From assembly GCA_025360525.1 (NCBI GenBank), contig JANYCA010000147.1, forward strand, positions 1 through 40,953: a stretch of DNA of 40,953 nucleotides, given 5' to 3'. The notes beneath the pieces are model-generated. The model was not told the DNA's origin. It saw only the letters and a program-made list of their open reading frames with translations, and did not search any database. Shown here piece by piece: positions 1 through 7,751 of this stretch; positions within the stretch are counted from its first letter, which is position 1; each line of letters begins with the position of its first letter. This DNA is from Chitinophagaceae bacterium (lineage in GTDB: Bacteria; Bacteroidota; Bacteroidia; Chitinophagales; Chitinophagaceae). A program made the translations under genes and the position numbers.

Positions 1-146
1 ACTAAAAAAGCCAGTCAGCCTTCACTTTTTCCAAAGTAAGGTAGGAGGTCTGCTTTTAAATAAATACACACAACATAGCAAAATCAATACTTTCAGACGA
101 AAAAAATTAGATTCCTGATTTTAGTCGGTTGATAGTGATATTTTAT

Positions 147-764
147 CTAATACGCATGTTCCCAAACATCAATAACCAATAAAGGAATTGCTCCCCACTG
201 CGTTAGTTTTTCGTGGTTCTCACATTGCAAAACGGTAAGGCTGTCGCTGTATGGTTGGTAAGCAACAATACCCCAACCATTGCCATCAACATTTTTTGAA
301 GTGGCAGCAATTAATGATTTAAGCCTGTCGTAACTACCAAAGTTTTTTTCAATGCGTTTTTGTAAGTCGCTTGTTGGTGAAGTTTTTTTGTTAGTAAGAT
401 TTGTCCAAAAGATGGAGTGCAAAATGTGAGATGAAAAGTGATAGGATAACTTCTTTGTCCAGTAATCAACTGTTTCTAAATTGTTTTCGTCCAATGCTTT
501 TTTTATCATACTCACATCCTTGTTTGCAGCTTTTACTGCCCCACCATGATGAAACGTATAATGTAAGTGCATTGTTTCTGCATCCATGTACGGCTCTAAA
601 AAATTTTCGCTGTAGGGTAAAGCCTGTTGAATGTAGTTCCCGTTAGCGTCAACCAATTTGTCTATCGAATTGCTTGCAAGGTTTTGCGCAAAAGCATTAT
701 TGGTTGTAAGCAACGTTGCTGCAGTTGCTAACGCTCCCGATTTTAAAAAGTCTTTTCTGTCCAT
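147..764 (-). CDS. Exported Fe/Mn superoxide dismutase, C-terminally truncated
   Basis: The product is a 205-residue Fe/Mn superoxide dismutase that would convert superoxide to peroxide and oxygen in the periplasm. Residues 1-27 form an export signal (RKDFLKSG followed by a hydrophobic Ala/Leu stretch and AFAQ). All four family metal ligands can be placed: H68, H116 (LHSIFW), D199 and H203 (DVWEH). The protein ends at Tyr205, whereas family members usually run 20-30 residues further. The stop is TAG at 147-149, and reading through it gives IKYHYQPTK, which resembles the usual YLKYQN segment, before a TGA at 93-95. A Tyr codon changed to amber is therefore likely. The gene overlaps the end of the upstream reading frame, suggesting translational coupling to the decayed chromate-transporter-like gene. 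Superoxide dismutases (ChrC) accompany ChrA in known chromate loci. Activity without the last helix is uncertain. Confidence 0.85.
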   Translation of the reverse strand: MDRKDFLKSGALATAATLLTTNNAFAQNLASNSIDKLVDANGNYIQQALPYSENFLEPYMDAETMHLHYTFHHGGAVKAANKDVSMIKKALDENNLETVDYWTKKLSYHFSSHILHSIFWTNLTNKKTSPTSDLQKRIEKNFGSYDRLKSLIAATSKNVDGNGWGIVAYQPYSDSLTVLQCENHEKLTQWGAIPLLVIDVWEHAY

Positions 765-1144
765 GAGATTAGTTTTATGATGATACCCAAAACTGCTGCA
801 GCTACAACGACATAAAGCGCTTGCATTTTCTTACTGTAAAGTATTGAGAAAATAGTTGCAATCGCTATCAAAGCAGTTGGAATGTATAAAATGCTGTTTG
901 GGCTATATCAATAACTGCCCCGACCAAAGCCCCAACAACAGCGAACGCAGCACCAATCATTGCAGGGTTAACTAAGAGGAGTTAATATTTTTCCGGCCTG
1001 TACAACGTTTAAATTGTTCCCAAAAGAATCAAAAGCAGTTTGCTTCCATTTCTCATTTTTATAGAAAAATGCATAGGCTAAATAGTCTCCATGATTGGGC
1101 AAAATGTAAAAAGCATTGACACAAACAACAAAGAGAATAGTGGG
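743..1144 (-). pseudogene. Decayed membrane transporter, chromate-transporter (ChrA)-like C-terminal part
   Basis: Conceptual translation of the minus strand gives hydrophobic segments in three successive frames. These include ILFVVCVNAFYILPNHG and AYAFFYKNEKWKQ, then AMIGAAFAVVGALVGAV, then IPTALIAIATIFSILY and ALYVVVAAAVLGIIIKL, ending at a TAA inside the superoxide dismutase gene. The frame changes near positions 980 and 890, so no intact protein can be made. The order (Gly-rich helix, hydrophobic helix, short basic loop, final helix ending in G) resembles the C-terminal half of ChrA chromate transporters. The coupling to a superoxide dismutase, as in chr loci, supports this. The N-terminal half is absent. 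The ChrA identity is an inference. That it is a broken membrane-protein gene is clearer. Confidence 0.45.
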
Positions 1145-1321
1145 TTTTTAAGTTTATACATTGTCAAATTATTGATGCTCGTGTTTTTAAGTTGTTATGA
1201 GTTTGGACGGGGTCGATAATGGTTGCAACCTGCGGTTTTGGGCTAAATATGCCCGAGGAGTTTTCTTTTTTAATTTGTTCTTACATTGGTAGGCTTTGTC
1301 AATATGCTTACCGGTAGTTCA

Positions 1322-1428
1322 AATATATACCAAAGGTTTCTCTACCCTTACTTAGTAAACTATTTTTCTAATTTACTAATAATCAGCTTGCGCAAATAAA
1401 ATAACTGCAGGGTAGGTAAGCCTTTACA
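1322..1428 (-). repeat. Dispersed repeat, copy A (inverted relative to copy at 24841-24990)
   Basis: Read on the minus strand, the segment contains GGCTTACCTACCCTGCAGTT, then ATTAGTAAATTAGAAAAAT, then a purine-rich GTAAGGGTAGAGAAA. The same three blocks occur in the same order on the plus strand at 24841-24990, where about 40 extra bases separate the first two. Function unknown. Confidence 0.6.
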
Positions 1429-1563
1429 AATGTTGACCTTACTACATTACCTATATGCTAAATACGGTGCAGGGAACTTGCAAGAAAATATCCCACTATT
1501 GAATAGCTGTCGGTGGGGTATAGAGCCTAGGGGTGGAAGCGTGTGCACCAGCAAAGGAAACAT

Positions 1564-1589
1564 ACCCGGCACATACCGAAATGCCGGGT
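1564..1589. other. Hairpin with 8-bp GC-rich stem
   Basis: ACCCGGCA at 1564-1571 pairs perfectly with TGCCGGGT at 1582-1589 across a 10-base loop. No T-run follows on either side, so a terminator is not obvious. Confidence 0.5.
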
Positions 1590-1699
1590 CTGCCTCGTAA
1601 CAATTTTCATTAATAAAAAGTTACAACATAAAGCTTAGCAACAAGGTAGATACAGAACGGAGTGCTGCGCCATTGTGATGTTGAGCCAGTTGAGTTACT

Positions 1700-1850
1700 G
1701 GATTGGTTGTTAGTCCCTTGTTGTTGGTGGCTGTTGTATCAAATGTGGATTAAAAAATGAGAATGGACCGGGCTTTAGTACTCCTATTAGGCTGCAGTGT
1801 TGTAGCACCCTTGTACAGTGGAATGCTATTTGGGCGAACCTTTTAGTGTA
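1700..1850 (+). repeat. Dispersed ~150-bp repeat, copy 1
   Basis: This segment aligns along its length with 4338-4490. Shared blocks include TTGGTGGCTGTTGTA, AAATGTGGAT, ATGGACCGG followed by CTTTAGTACT, and ACCTTTTAG, in the same order and spacing, with roughly 70 percent identity by eye. No reading frame is conserved with codon-like substitutions, so this looks like a non-coding or long-dead element. Confidence 0.65.
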
Positions 1851-2024
1851 ACAGTCGGCCGCCGGCAGCGCCTGATGGAAGGGGAGCAACATCCTTTTCT
1901 ATTTATAAAAATCACCCACAATACATTGCCCAATTAAACGTTACCGTAATACACAATACCTAAACCCGAAAAAGGATTAGAAGCCTTATTTGATGAAAAT
2001 CGTTCTTTTAACATTCACCTAAAA

Positions 2025-2043
2025 GTTTCCTTAATTAAGAAAC
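2025..2043. promoter_or_regulatory. Near-perfect 19-bp palindrome, possible operator
   Basis: A perfect 10-bp palindrome, CTTAATTAAG, is flanked by GTTTC and AAAC arms. It lies about 120 bp upstream of the lipoprotein start at 2166. A regulator binding site is possible but no regulator is identified. Confidence 0.3.
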
Positions 2044-2165
2044 CTTTCAAGAATTAACACGTATACCACAATAACTGGCAGCGTACTAAGTTGCTGTTAA
2101 ACTGTTTGCCTAATGGCATATTACTTGGTAAGATGTGTAATGGTAAAAAGCACAATAAAAATATT

Positions 2166-2582
2166 ATGATAAAAAAAATCCAAATTACCGCGGTACTTGC
2201 GCTAGTAGTTTTTGCTTCCTGTAAAAAAGATGCTGTGCAGGGCACTAATTCCACCAAGATGCCGCTTTCCACCCGTGAAATTGCAGTGCCCGGCAATTTT
2301 AACTGGGAAAACTCAAGTACGGTTAGTGTAATGGTAACTGTTACCGACGTCAGGTTTCAAAGTATGATACATGTAATTTCTATTTTTGATGCAGATCCCG
2401 GCAAGGGCGGCAGATTAATCGCTACAGGATCTGCGAGAACCGGGGTTGCGTTCAGCAGCAAGCTGTACATTTCAAAACAAGTGTCGAGCCTGTTTGTACG
2501 TAAAACGGCTCCTGATAACTCCACCAGCATCCGGCAAGTAACCGTTAGCAGCCCTACTTTGGCTGTTTCCATTGCTGAATAA
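2166..2582 (+). CDS. Small lipoprotein of unknown function beside the ice-binding protein
   Basis: The product is a 138-residue predicted lipoprotein. The start at 2166 is chosen because it gives a compact signal peptide, MIKKIQ followed by hydrophobic residues, with a lipobox VFASC at about residues 15-19. An upstream in-frame start at 2091 would put 25 hydrophilic residues ahead of the signal. The mature part is Ser/Thr/Val-rich and looks all-beta (alternating residues, for example VSVMVTVTDVRF), as in small extracellular beta-sandwiches. It lies 81 bp upstream of, and in the same direction as, the DUF3494/LruC gene, so the two may be co-expressed and act together at the cell surface. I do not recognise a named family. 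Confidence 0.7.
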   Translation: MIKKIQITAVLALVVFASCKKDAVQGTNSTKMPLSTREIAVPGNFNWENSSTVSVMVTVTDVRFQSMIHVISIFDADPGKGGRLIATGSARTGVAFSSKLYISKQVSSLFVRKTAPDNSTSIRQVTVSSPTLAVSIAE

Positions 2583-2663
2583 CAACATCGGAGAAGCCCT
2601 TTTTTGCTGCTGCAATTGCTGCAGTTTGTACCCAATCTTATTTTCATCCTTTTAACTTCTACC

Positions 2664-4196
2664 ATGAATATTTCAAAACATAGTTCTCTCCTATTGCTGC
2701 TTGGTGGACTTTCGGCCACTACCATTGGCCAAACAGCCCCGTCGCTGGGTGCAGCCCAAACCTTTTCAGTGCTGGGTTCATCCACCGTAACAAATACAGG
2801 CCCAACCAAGGTGTCCTGCAACGTAGGTGTCAGCCCGGGATCTGCAGTCACGGGGTTTTTACCCGGAGTAATACAAAATGGCCAAATCTATTCTGGTGTA
2901 GGCTCACTTGCTGGTCCGGCTATGGCCAGGGCAACTGAAGTGTACAATAATCTTAAAGCACAAACGGCTGCGGCCACTACGGACCTTACCGGCAAAGTGC
3001 TGGGAGAAACAGCGGGAGCAATCACCCTAAATCCCGGTATCTATACGTTTAGTTCCTCTGCCCAGTTAAATGCCACCCTTATCCTCAACGATGGCAATGA
3101 CCCCAATGCAGTATTCATTTTTCAAATCGGCTCCACACTAACTACGGCCAGTTATTCCAAAGTGGTGATGAGCAGTGGCGGTAAGGGAACCAATGTGTTT
3201 TGGCAAATCGGTTCTTCTGCAACCATTGGTACTTATACCAATTTTAAGGGAAATATTATTGCGCTGGCCAGCATTACCATGACAACAGGTTGCACCACCA
3301 CCGGTAAACTGTTTGCATTAAACGGTGCGGTAACCATGGATACCAACGAGGTGCAGATTGGCCTTACCAGCTGTACCGGCATTGCAGATGCTGACGGAGA
3401 TGGTGTTCCGGATAATGTAGACGCTTACCCAACTGACGCCACAAAAGCATACAACAGTTATTCTTCTGCAGGGGCCGGTTCAACAGTTTCGTTTGAAGAC
3501 CTTTGGCCCAGCCAGGGAGATTTTGATATGAACGATATGGTAATGGTGTACAAATACACCATCGTAACCAATGATAGCAATATTGTTGTGCAGGTAATCG
3601 GCAATTTTACGCTGGCGGCTACAGGCGGTTCTGGTAATAGTGGATTCGCCGTGCAGTTTCCCATACCGCCTGGTATGGTGCAGCAACTAACCGGCGGTAC
3701 GCTGGAAGCAGGGCAGGATAAAGCGGTAATTGTACTGTTTTCAAATATGCGCAATGAAGTGCCATACTGGAATACCCAGCATACATCACCAGCATCACTT
3801 GCAAAAACTTACACTATCAGTTTTAACCTGGTTAATGGTCCTTTGCTAAGTGCCTTTGGTACCAATTACAACCCGTTTATTTTTAACTATGTTGCGCAAT
3901 CCAGAAGGGAAGTGCATTTGCCCGGAAAAGCACCAACCAATCTTGCCGACCCCACGGTATTTGGAACAAAAGACGACAACACCAATACCACGTTTGGCCG
4001 ATACTATGTAACTAAAACTGGTTTGCCGTATGCGCTGGACATGCCTTTAGCAAACTATAAGTATGTACTGGAAAGCAAAGACATTACCAACGCCTATCTC
4101 CACTTTGCAGAATGGGCCATTTCTGGTGGTACGTTGTTTACCGACTGGTATTCGAACCCAGCAGCAGACTACAGAAACGCCGCTTTAATTTATTAA
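2664..4196 (+). CDS. Ice-binding-family (DUF3494) protein with C-terminal LruC domain
   Basis: This is a 510-residue secreted protein. The start at 2664 directly precedes a signal peptide (MNISKHSS, a Leu-rich core, then IGQ). An in-frame start 20 codons earlier is less likely. Residues about 25-240 match the DUF3494 ice-binding beta-solenoid family: LGAAQTFSVLGSSTVTNTG, LNPGIYTF, FIFQIGSTL, and VFWQIGSSATIGTYTNFKGN near the end. A calcium-binding thrombospondin-3-like stretch follows at about 242 (DADGDGVPDNVDAYP). The rest is an LruC domain (SFEDLWPSQGDFDMNDMVM). DUF3494 proteins bind ice or other surfaces, and many have C-terminal attachment regions. Here no PorSS/type IX C-terminal signal is obvious, so surface attachment may use the LruC part or the neighbouring lipoprotein. 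A hairpin follows the stop codon. Confidence 0.88.
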   Translation: MNISKHSSLLLLLGGLSATTIGQTAPSLGAAQTFSVLGSSTVTNTGPTKVSCNVGVSPGSAVTGFLPGVIQNGQIYSGVGSLAGPAMARATEVYNNLKAQTAAATTDLTGKVLGETAGAITLNPGIYTFSSSAQLNATLILNDGNDPNAVFIFQIGSTLTTASYSKVVMSSGGKGTNVFWQIGSSATIGTYTNFKGNIIALASITMTTGCTTTGKLFALNGAVTMDTNEVQIGLTSCTGIADADGDGVPDNVDAYPTDATKAYNSYSSAGAGSTVSFEDLWPSQGDFDMNDMVMVYKYTIVTNDSNIVVQVIGNFTLAATGGSGNSGFAVQFPIPPGMVQQLTGGTLEAGQDKAVIVLFSNMRNEVPYWNTQHTSPASLAKTYTISFNLVNGPLLSAFGTNYNPFIFNYVAQSRREVHLPGKAPTNLADPTVFGTKDDNTNTTFGRYYVTKTGLPYALDMPLANYKYVLESKDITNAYLHFAEWAISGGTLFTDWYSNPAADYRNAALIY

Positions 4197-4205
4197 TCAA
4201 CCAGC

Positions 4206-4228
4206 TGCTTTTACCGTTTGGTAAAGCA
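4206..4228 (+). terminator. Hairpin just after the ice-binding gene
   Basis: TGCTTTTACC pairs with GGTAAAGCA (one bulge) across a GTTT loop, nine bases after the stop codon. There is no T-run, so it may stabilise the 3' end instead of terminating transcription. A second hairpin (TCCCGTC/GACGGGA at 4242-4248 and 4265-4271) follows. Confidence 0.4.
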
Positions 4229-4337
4229 AGTAATACCACCGTCCCGTCGGCCGTTAACAGCGCTGACGGGATTGTTGTTTGTAAGCAGCAGGTACCAGCG
4301 GGCGAAAAGAACAATGGAACATTATTTATTCGTTGCA

Positions 4338-4490
4338 GGATTGGTGATTGGTCTCTTGTTTTTGGTGGCTGTTGTACCAAATGTGGATAAAAAGAAAACA
4401 GATGGACCGGACTTTAGTACTTCAAATAAACTGCGGTGGCGTTGCACACTGGTACGGTGGATGGTTAACTGGGTGTGACCTTTTAGGTTG
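4338..4490 (+). repeat. Dispersed ~150-bp repeat, copy 2
   Basis: Second copy of the element at 1700-1850, in the same orientation, with the shared blocks TTGGTGGCTGTTGTA, AAATGTGGAT and CTTTAGTACT in matching order. The two copies bracket the lipoprotein and ice-binding genes. Confidence 0.65.
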
Positions 4491-4499
4491 TGGGAGTAG

Positions 4500-4710
4500 T
4501 AACAATCTGCTTCGTTACTAGAGCTTGAAGTTCTATACTTTTGTTTCCTGGCTGATGAGAACTTGTGCACCTCCCGGCCGGTGTCCCACCCACCTGCAGC
4601 AAAATAAAGAATATCTGTTTCCGTGGCCAGTTTTAGGTAAAGTAAGTCCATTCAACGCCACACCGCAATCGAATAATACAACCACCCAAAAGCCCAAATC
4701 GGCCAGATGC
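4500..4710 (+). repeat. Composite dispersed repeat, copy 1
   Basis: The right half (4584-4710) aligns with 24602-24735 through CCCACCCAC, TGTAGC or TGCAGC followed by AAAATAAAG, CCATTCAACGC, CAAGCCCAAA-like and GGCCAG blocks. The left half weakly matches the family seen at 23704, 24501 and 33858. No protein is evident in the ~1.1 kb between 4197 and 5312; the stretch is repeats and hairpins. Confidence 0.55.
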
Positions 4711-4962
4711 TCAACCGTAAGGAAATTAAGTTTATTTTGATGGCATTATATTATCAACCTTTTATACTTACTTTTTGAATGGGTAATACTGCTAGGTGTG
4801 GCAGGACGTTGTAATCTTCGGCTGTAGTTCGATATCAGCAGTGGTTTCGTTGGACGGAATGCTTTTGAGCTTTTAGTTTTATCTTAAACTTTTAAATCAT
4901 TATTCGGCAGCAGTTCCAGGCAGAACAAGCAATGAATTCCACACCTGCAGCAACACCTGTTT

Positions 4963-5166
4963 GTTGTACGCAACCCTAAAACGAAATTCCGTTAACCTTC
5001 AATTGACAATACATTCAATGCGAAGTCCCTAACTACCCACCGCACATTACAGCACATTTGCAAGGCACACAAAACCCACCGCACAAAAGCCGATGCGAAA
5101 GCATTCGGGACAAAAGAGCTGCAATTGCCAACACACAGCAAACAGTCTTAATTCAGGCAGATAAAA
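4963..5166 (+). repeat. ~205-bp direct repeat, left copy, flanking the two-component/barrel module
   Basis: The segment from GTTGTACGCAAC to the AATTCAGGCAGA region is almost the same as 10533-10740 in the same orientation. Long identical blocks include CAGCACATTTGCAAGGCACA, CCGCACAAAAGCCGATGCGA and CGGGACAAAAGAGCTGCA. Identity is about 90 percent by eye. Both copies end just before a hairpin. Confidence 0.85.
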
Positions 5167-5179
5167 TATAAAAAGGCAG

Positions 5180-5217
5180 AAACAGAAAAACCGCCTGTCG
5201 GCGGCTCTTCTGTTTTT
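5180..5217. terminator. Two-part hairpin ending the left direct repeat
   Basis: AAACAGAA at 5180 pairs with TTCTGTTT ending at 5215, and inside it CCGCC (5191-5195) pairs with GGCGG (5200-5204). A-rich and T-rich flanks would allow termination from either direction. Confidence 0.55.
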
Positions 5218-5300
5218 ATGGGTTCACACTTTAAGCATACTATGAAAGCCCTCAATATCGCTCACCTTACAAATTCAAACTTTCTTCAAAATTGACACGG

Positions 5301-5308
5301 TAAATTTG
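5301..5308 (+). promoter_or_regulatory. Possible Bacteroidota -7 box at the response-regulator start
   Basis: TAAATTTG matches TAnnTTTG and ends four bases before the ATG at 5313. If used, transcription would begin at or next to the start codon (a leaderless message). No clear -33 TTTG is present at the expected distance, so this is weak. Confidence 0.25.
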
Positions 5309-5312
5309 CCCA

Positions 5313-5990
5313 ATGAAATTGTTGCTCATAGAAGATGAAAAGGAACTTGCCCTAAGTATTCAAAAATACTTAACAGACAAATACTTTGTTTGCGAATGGG
5401 TTGACACTGCAAAAGCGGCAATTGATAAAATTTCCATTTACGACTACGATTGCATTTTACTTGACCTCATGTTGCCAGACGGGAATGGTTTTGAAATCTT
5501 AAAAGAATTAAAAGACCAAAACAAAACAGAAGGAATAATAATCATTTCGGCAAAGGAAACTTTAGAAACAAGAATAGAAGGTTTTAATCTTGGTGCAGAT
5601 GATTATCTCACAAAACCATTTCATTTATCCGAATTGTTGGTAAGGGTTCAGGCATTGATAAGAAGAAAAAACTTTAAAGGAAGTAATATTGTTTCTTTCA
5701 ATGAAATCCACATTGATATTCTTTCTAAAGCGGTAAAAGTTAACAACAACAAAATTGACATTACTAAAAAAGAAATTGATTTGCTGCTTCACCTAATCGG
5801 AAACGAAAACAGGGTATTGTCTAAAAGTGCTATTGCCGAACATTTATCAGGCGACATGGCAGATATGTTAGATAACCACGACTTTGTATATGCACACATC
5901 AAAAACCTGAAAAAGAAATTGAACGAAGCAGGAAGTGGAGATTACATTAAATCAGTTTATGGCTTAGGCTACAAATGGAAAAATGAATAA
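5313..5990 (+). CDS. OmpR-family response regulator
   Basis: The 225-residue protein has a receiver domain (residues 1-115) with the acidic pair E7/D8, phospho-acceptor D51 (LLDLMLPDG) and the conserved Lys in LTKPF. A winged-helix DNA-binding domain follows (residues about 125-223, ending YGLGYKW). It would be phosphorylated by the kinase encoded next, whose start codon overlaps its end by eight bases, and would activate or repress target promoters. The PepSY-like and outer-membrane barrel genes downstream in the same direction are the natural candidate targets. The signal is unknown. The lengths and motifs are normal for the family, and nothing indicates damage. Confidence 0.92.
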   Translation: MKLLLIEDEKELALSIQKYLTDKYFVCEWVDTAKAAIDKISIYDYDCILLDLMLPDGNGFEILKELKDQNKTEGIIIISAKETLETRIEGFNLGADDYLTKPFHLSELLVRVQALIRRKNFKGSNIVSFNEIHIDILSKAVKVNNNKIDITKKEIDLLLHLIGNENRVLSKSAIAEHLSGDMADMLDNHDFVYAHIKNLKKKLNEAGSGDYIKSVYGLGYKWKNE

Positions 5991-7248
5991 AAAACTTTTA
6001 AACAAAACACTAAAGACCTATCTGATTTATTCCGTGTTGATTTTAATTATATCAGCACCATTGTTTTATTATGCCACAAAGAGGCTTTATACAAAAGAAG
6101 CAGACGACACATTATTGTTACACAAAAAAGAATTTTTAAAATATACTGCATCAACTTTAAAATATACCGACATAGCGCTTTGGAACAGATTTAACCGAAA
6201 CGCAAAAATTGACAGCGTAAAGCAGGTAACTAAAGACACACTTTTTTTTAGTTCCTATTATGATACTTTAGATGCAGAAGTTGAACCTTACAGAGAACTG
6301 AATTTCCCTATTATCTTAAAAGGTAAATCATACACCTATTCAGAAAGAATTAATTTAGTAGAAACCGAAGATCTCTTAAAAAATATTGCCATTTTGTTTT
6401 TCGCAATTATTTCAATTTTACTGTTTGGTTTGTTCTTTATCACAAAAAAACTTTCCTTAAATCTTTGGAAGCCATTTTATAAAACACTTCAACAAATTGA
6501 AAGTTTTGAAATTGACAAAACCAAACAGCCTGACTTTGCCGAAACAGATGTAGAAGAATTTAACCGTTTAAATACCAGCATACAAAAGCTGATTGAAAGA
6601 AATACGGTCATTTACAAAAGCCAAAAAGAGTTTATAGAAAACGCAGCACACGAATTACAAACCCCGTTGGCAGTTTTTCAGGTAAAAATTGATACCCTTA
6701 TCCAGCGTTCTGATGTTACCCAAGAGCAGTCAGAAATTTTAGGTTCATTAAATGAGAATGTTTCCCGTTTAAACCGATTAAATAAAAACCTGTTATTGCT
6801 TTCTAAAATGGAAAATGATAGTTACAGCGACAAACAAACCATTTCATTAACTAATTATATCCAAAAGAATCTTGACTTTTTTACCGAACAGGCAAAAGCA
6901 AAGTCGTTGATAATAAAAATGGAACTTCAAAAGGATTTTGAAATAAAATCAAATCCTGTATTAGCAGAGGTACTCATAAGCAACCTGTTTTTAAACGCAA
7001 TAAAGCATAATATAGAAGGTGGACAAATAAGCATTGCCATGCAGGAAAACAAACTTGTATTTTCTAACAGCGGACAACCCAGCCCTTTAAACACAGATAA
7101 GTTATTCAAACGATTTTCTAAATCAAATCCTTCCGAACAAGGCACAGGTTTAGGTTTATCCATCGTTAAGAAAATCGCTGACATTAATAATTGGACGGTT
7201 GCTTATAATTATGAAAATAATCTTCATTCTTTTTCCATTCTATTCTAA
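5983..7248 (+). CDS. Membrane sensor histidine kinase
   Basis: This 421-residue kinase has a first membrane segment at about residues 12-30, an extracytoplasmic region, and a second membrane segment at about 132-155 (IAILFFAIISILLFGLFF). A HAMP-like linker leads to the HisKA dimerisation helix with phospho-acceptor H223 (NAAHELQTPLA), followed by the ATPase domain with the N box (SNLFLNAIKHN), the F-box region and the G box (GTGLGLSIV). It is cotranscribed and overlaps with the OmpR-type regulator gene. It is shorter than many classic kinases because the C-terminal ATPase domain is compact. This kinase type is common beside PepSY-like and TonB-plug barrel genes in Bacteroidota, where envelope or metal stress has been proposed; the ligand is not visible here. 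Confidence 0.9.
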   Translation: MNKKLLNKTLKTYLIYSVLILIISAPLFYYATKRLYTKEADDTLLLHKKEFLKYTASTLKYTDIALWNRFNRNAKIDSVKQVTKDTLFFSSYYDTLDAEVEPYRELNFPIILKGKSYTYSERINLVETEDLLKNIAILFFAIISILLFGLFFITKKLSLNLWKPFYKTLQQIESFEIDKTKQPDFAETDVEEFNRLNTSIQKLIERNTVIYKSQKEFIENAAHELQTPLAVFQVKIDTLIQRSDVTQEQSEILGSLNENVSRLNRLNKNLLLLSKMENDSYSDKQTISLTNYIQKNLDFFTEQAKAKSLIIKMELQKDFEIKSNPVLAEVLISNLFLNAIKHNIEGGQISIAMQENKLVFSNSGQPSPLNTDKLFKRFSKSNPSEQGTGLGLSIVKKIADINNWTVAYNYENNLHSFSILF

Positions 7249-7318
7249 AATTCAAACTTTCTTCTAAATCATGTTGCAGCTTTGTGTTATCAATTTTAAT
7301 TCACTAAATAAAAACACA

Positions 7319-7747
7319 ATGAAAAAGACAGCAGCAACAATGGTAGTAATGCTTTTTGCAACACTCACCTTCGCACAAAAAATGCAGGAAAAAAATGTAC
7401 CTGCCAATGTAAAATCTACTTTTCAAAAAAAGTACCCAACAGCTACAGAAGTAAAGTGGGACAAAGAAGGAGAAAAATACGAAGCAAGTTTTGACCTTAA
7501 TAAAACAGATAATTCTGTTTTAATGGATGCACAAGGCAACATTATTGAAACCGAAGTTGAAATTAAATTGACACAGTTACCAAAAGGTGTTTTGGATTAT
7601 GTAAAAACGCATTATGCAGGTAAGCAAGCAAAAGAAGGAGCTAAAATTACCGATGCAAAAGAGATAGTAACCTACGAGGTGGAAATAAAGGGAATGGATT
7701 TAATTTTTGACAGCAACGGAAAATTTATTAAAGAAATAAAAGGGTAA
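7319..7747 (+). CDS. Secreted PepSY-like protein
   Basis: The 142-residue product starts at 7319 with a clear signal peptide (MKKTAATMVVMLFATLTFAQ). An in-frame start at 7271 would add 16 residues ahead of it and is unlikely. The mature part contains two PepSY-like units: VPANVKSTFQKKYPTATEVKW with YEASFDLN, and LPKGVLDYVKTHYAGK with YEVEI. This arrangement is typical of the periplasmic PepSY-like family of Bacteroidota. The family is thought to bind or inhibit extracytoplasmic partners, but the role is not established. The gene stands four bases ahead of the barrel gene and follows a sensor kinase, so it may be a periplasmic sensor or output of this two-component system. Confidence 0.8.
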   Translation: MKKTAATMVVMLFATLTFAQKMQEKNVPANVKSTFQKKYPTATEVKWDKEGEKYEASFDLNKTDNSVLMDAQGNIIETEVEIKLTQLPKGVLDYVKTHYAGKQAKEGAKITDAKEIVTYEVEIKGMDLIFDSNGKFIKEIKG

Positions 7748-7751
7748 AGTA

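Larger units (their letters stand above)
1145..2165. other. Gene-poor spacer with repeats and hairpins
   Basis: I see no convincing gene in this kilobase. It holds a dispersed repeat shared with 24841-24990 (1322-1428), a GC-rich hairpin (1564-1589), a dispersed repeat shared with 4338-4490 (1700-1850) and a palindrome at 2025-2043 upstream of the lipoprotein gene. A 60-codon minus-strand reading frame inside the second repeat is not credible as a protein. Confidence 0.6.

Noticed and set aside
4112..4651. Several overlapping 80-110-codon frames on both strands after the ice-binding gene
   Set aside because: They run through dispersed repeats and hairpins, overlap one another, and show no protein-like composition. 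Their similarity to frames at 1710-1892 follows from the DNA repeat.
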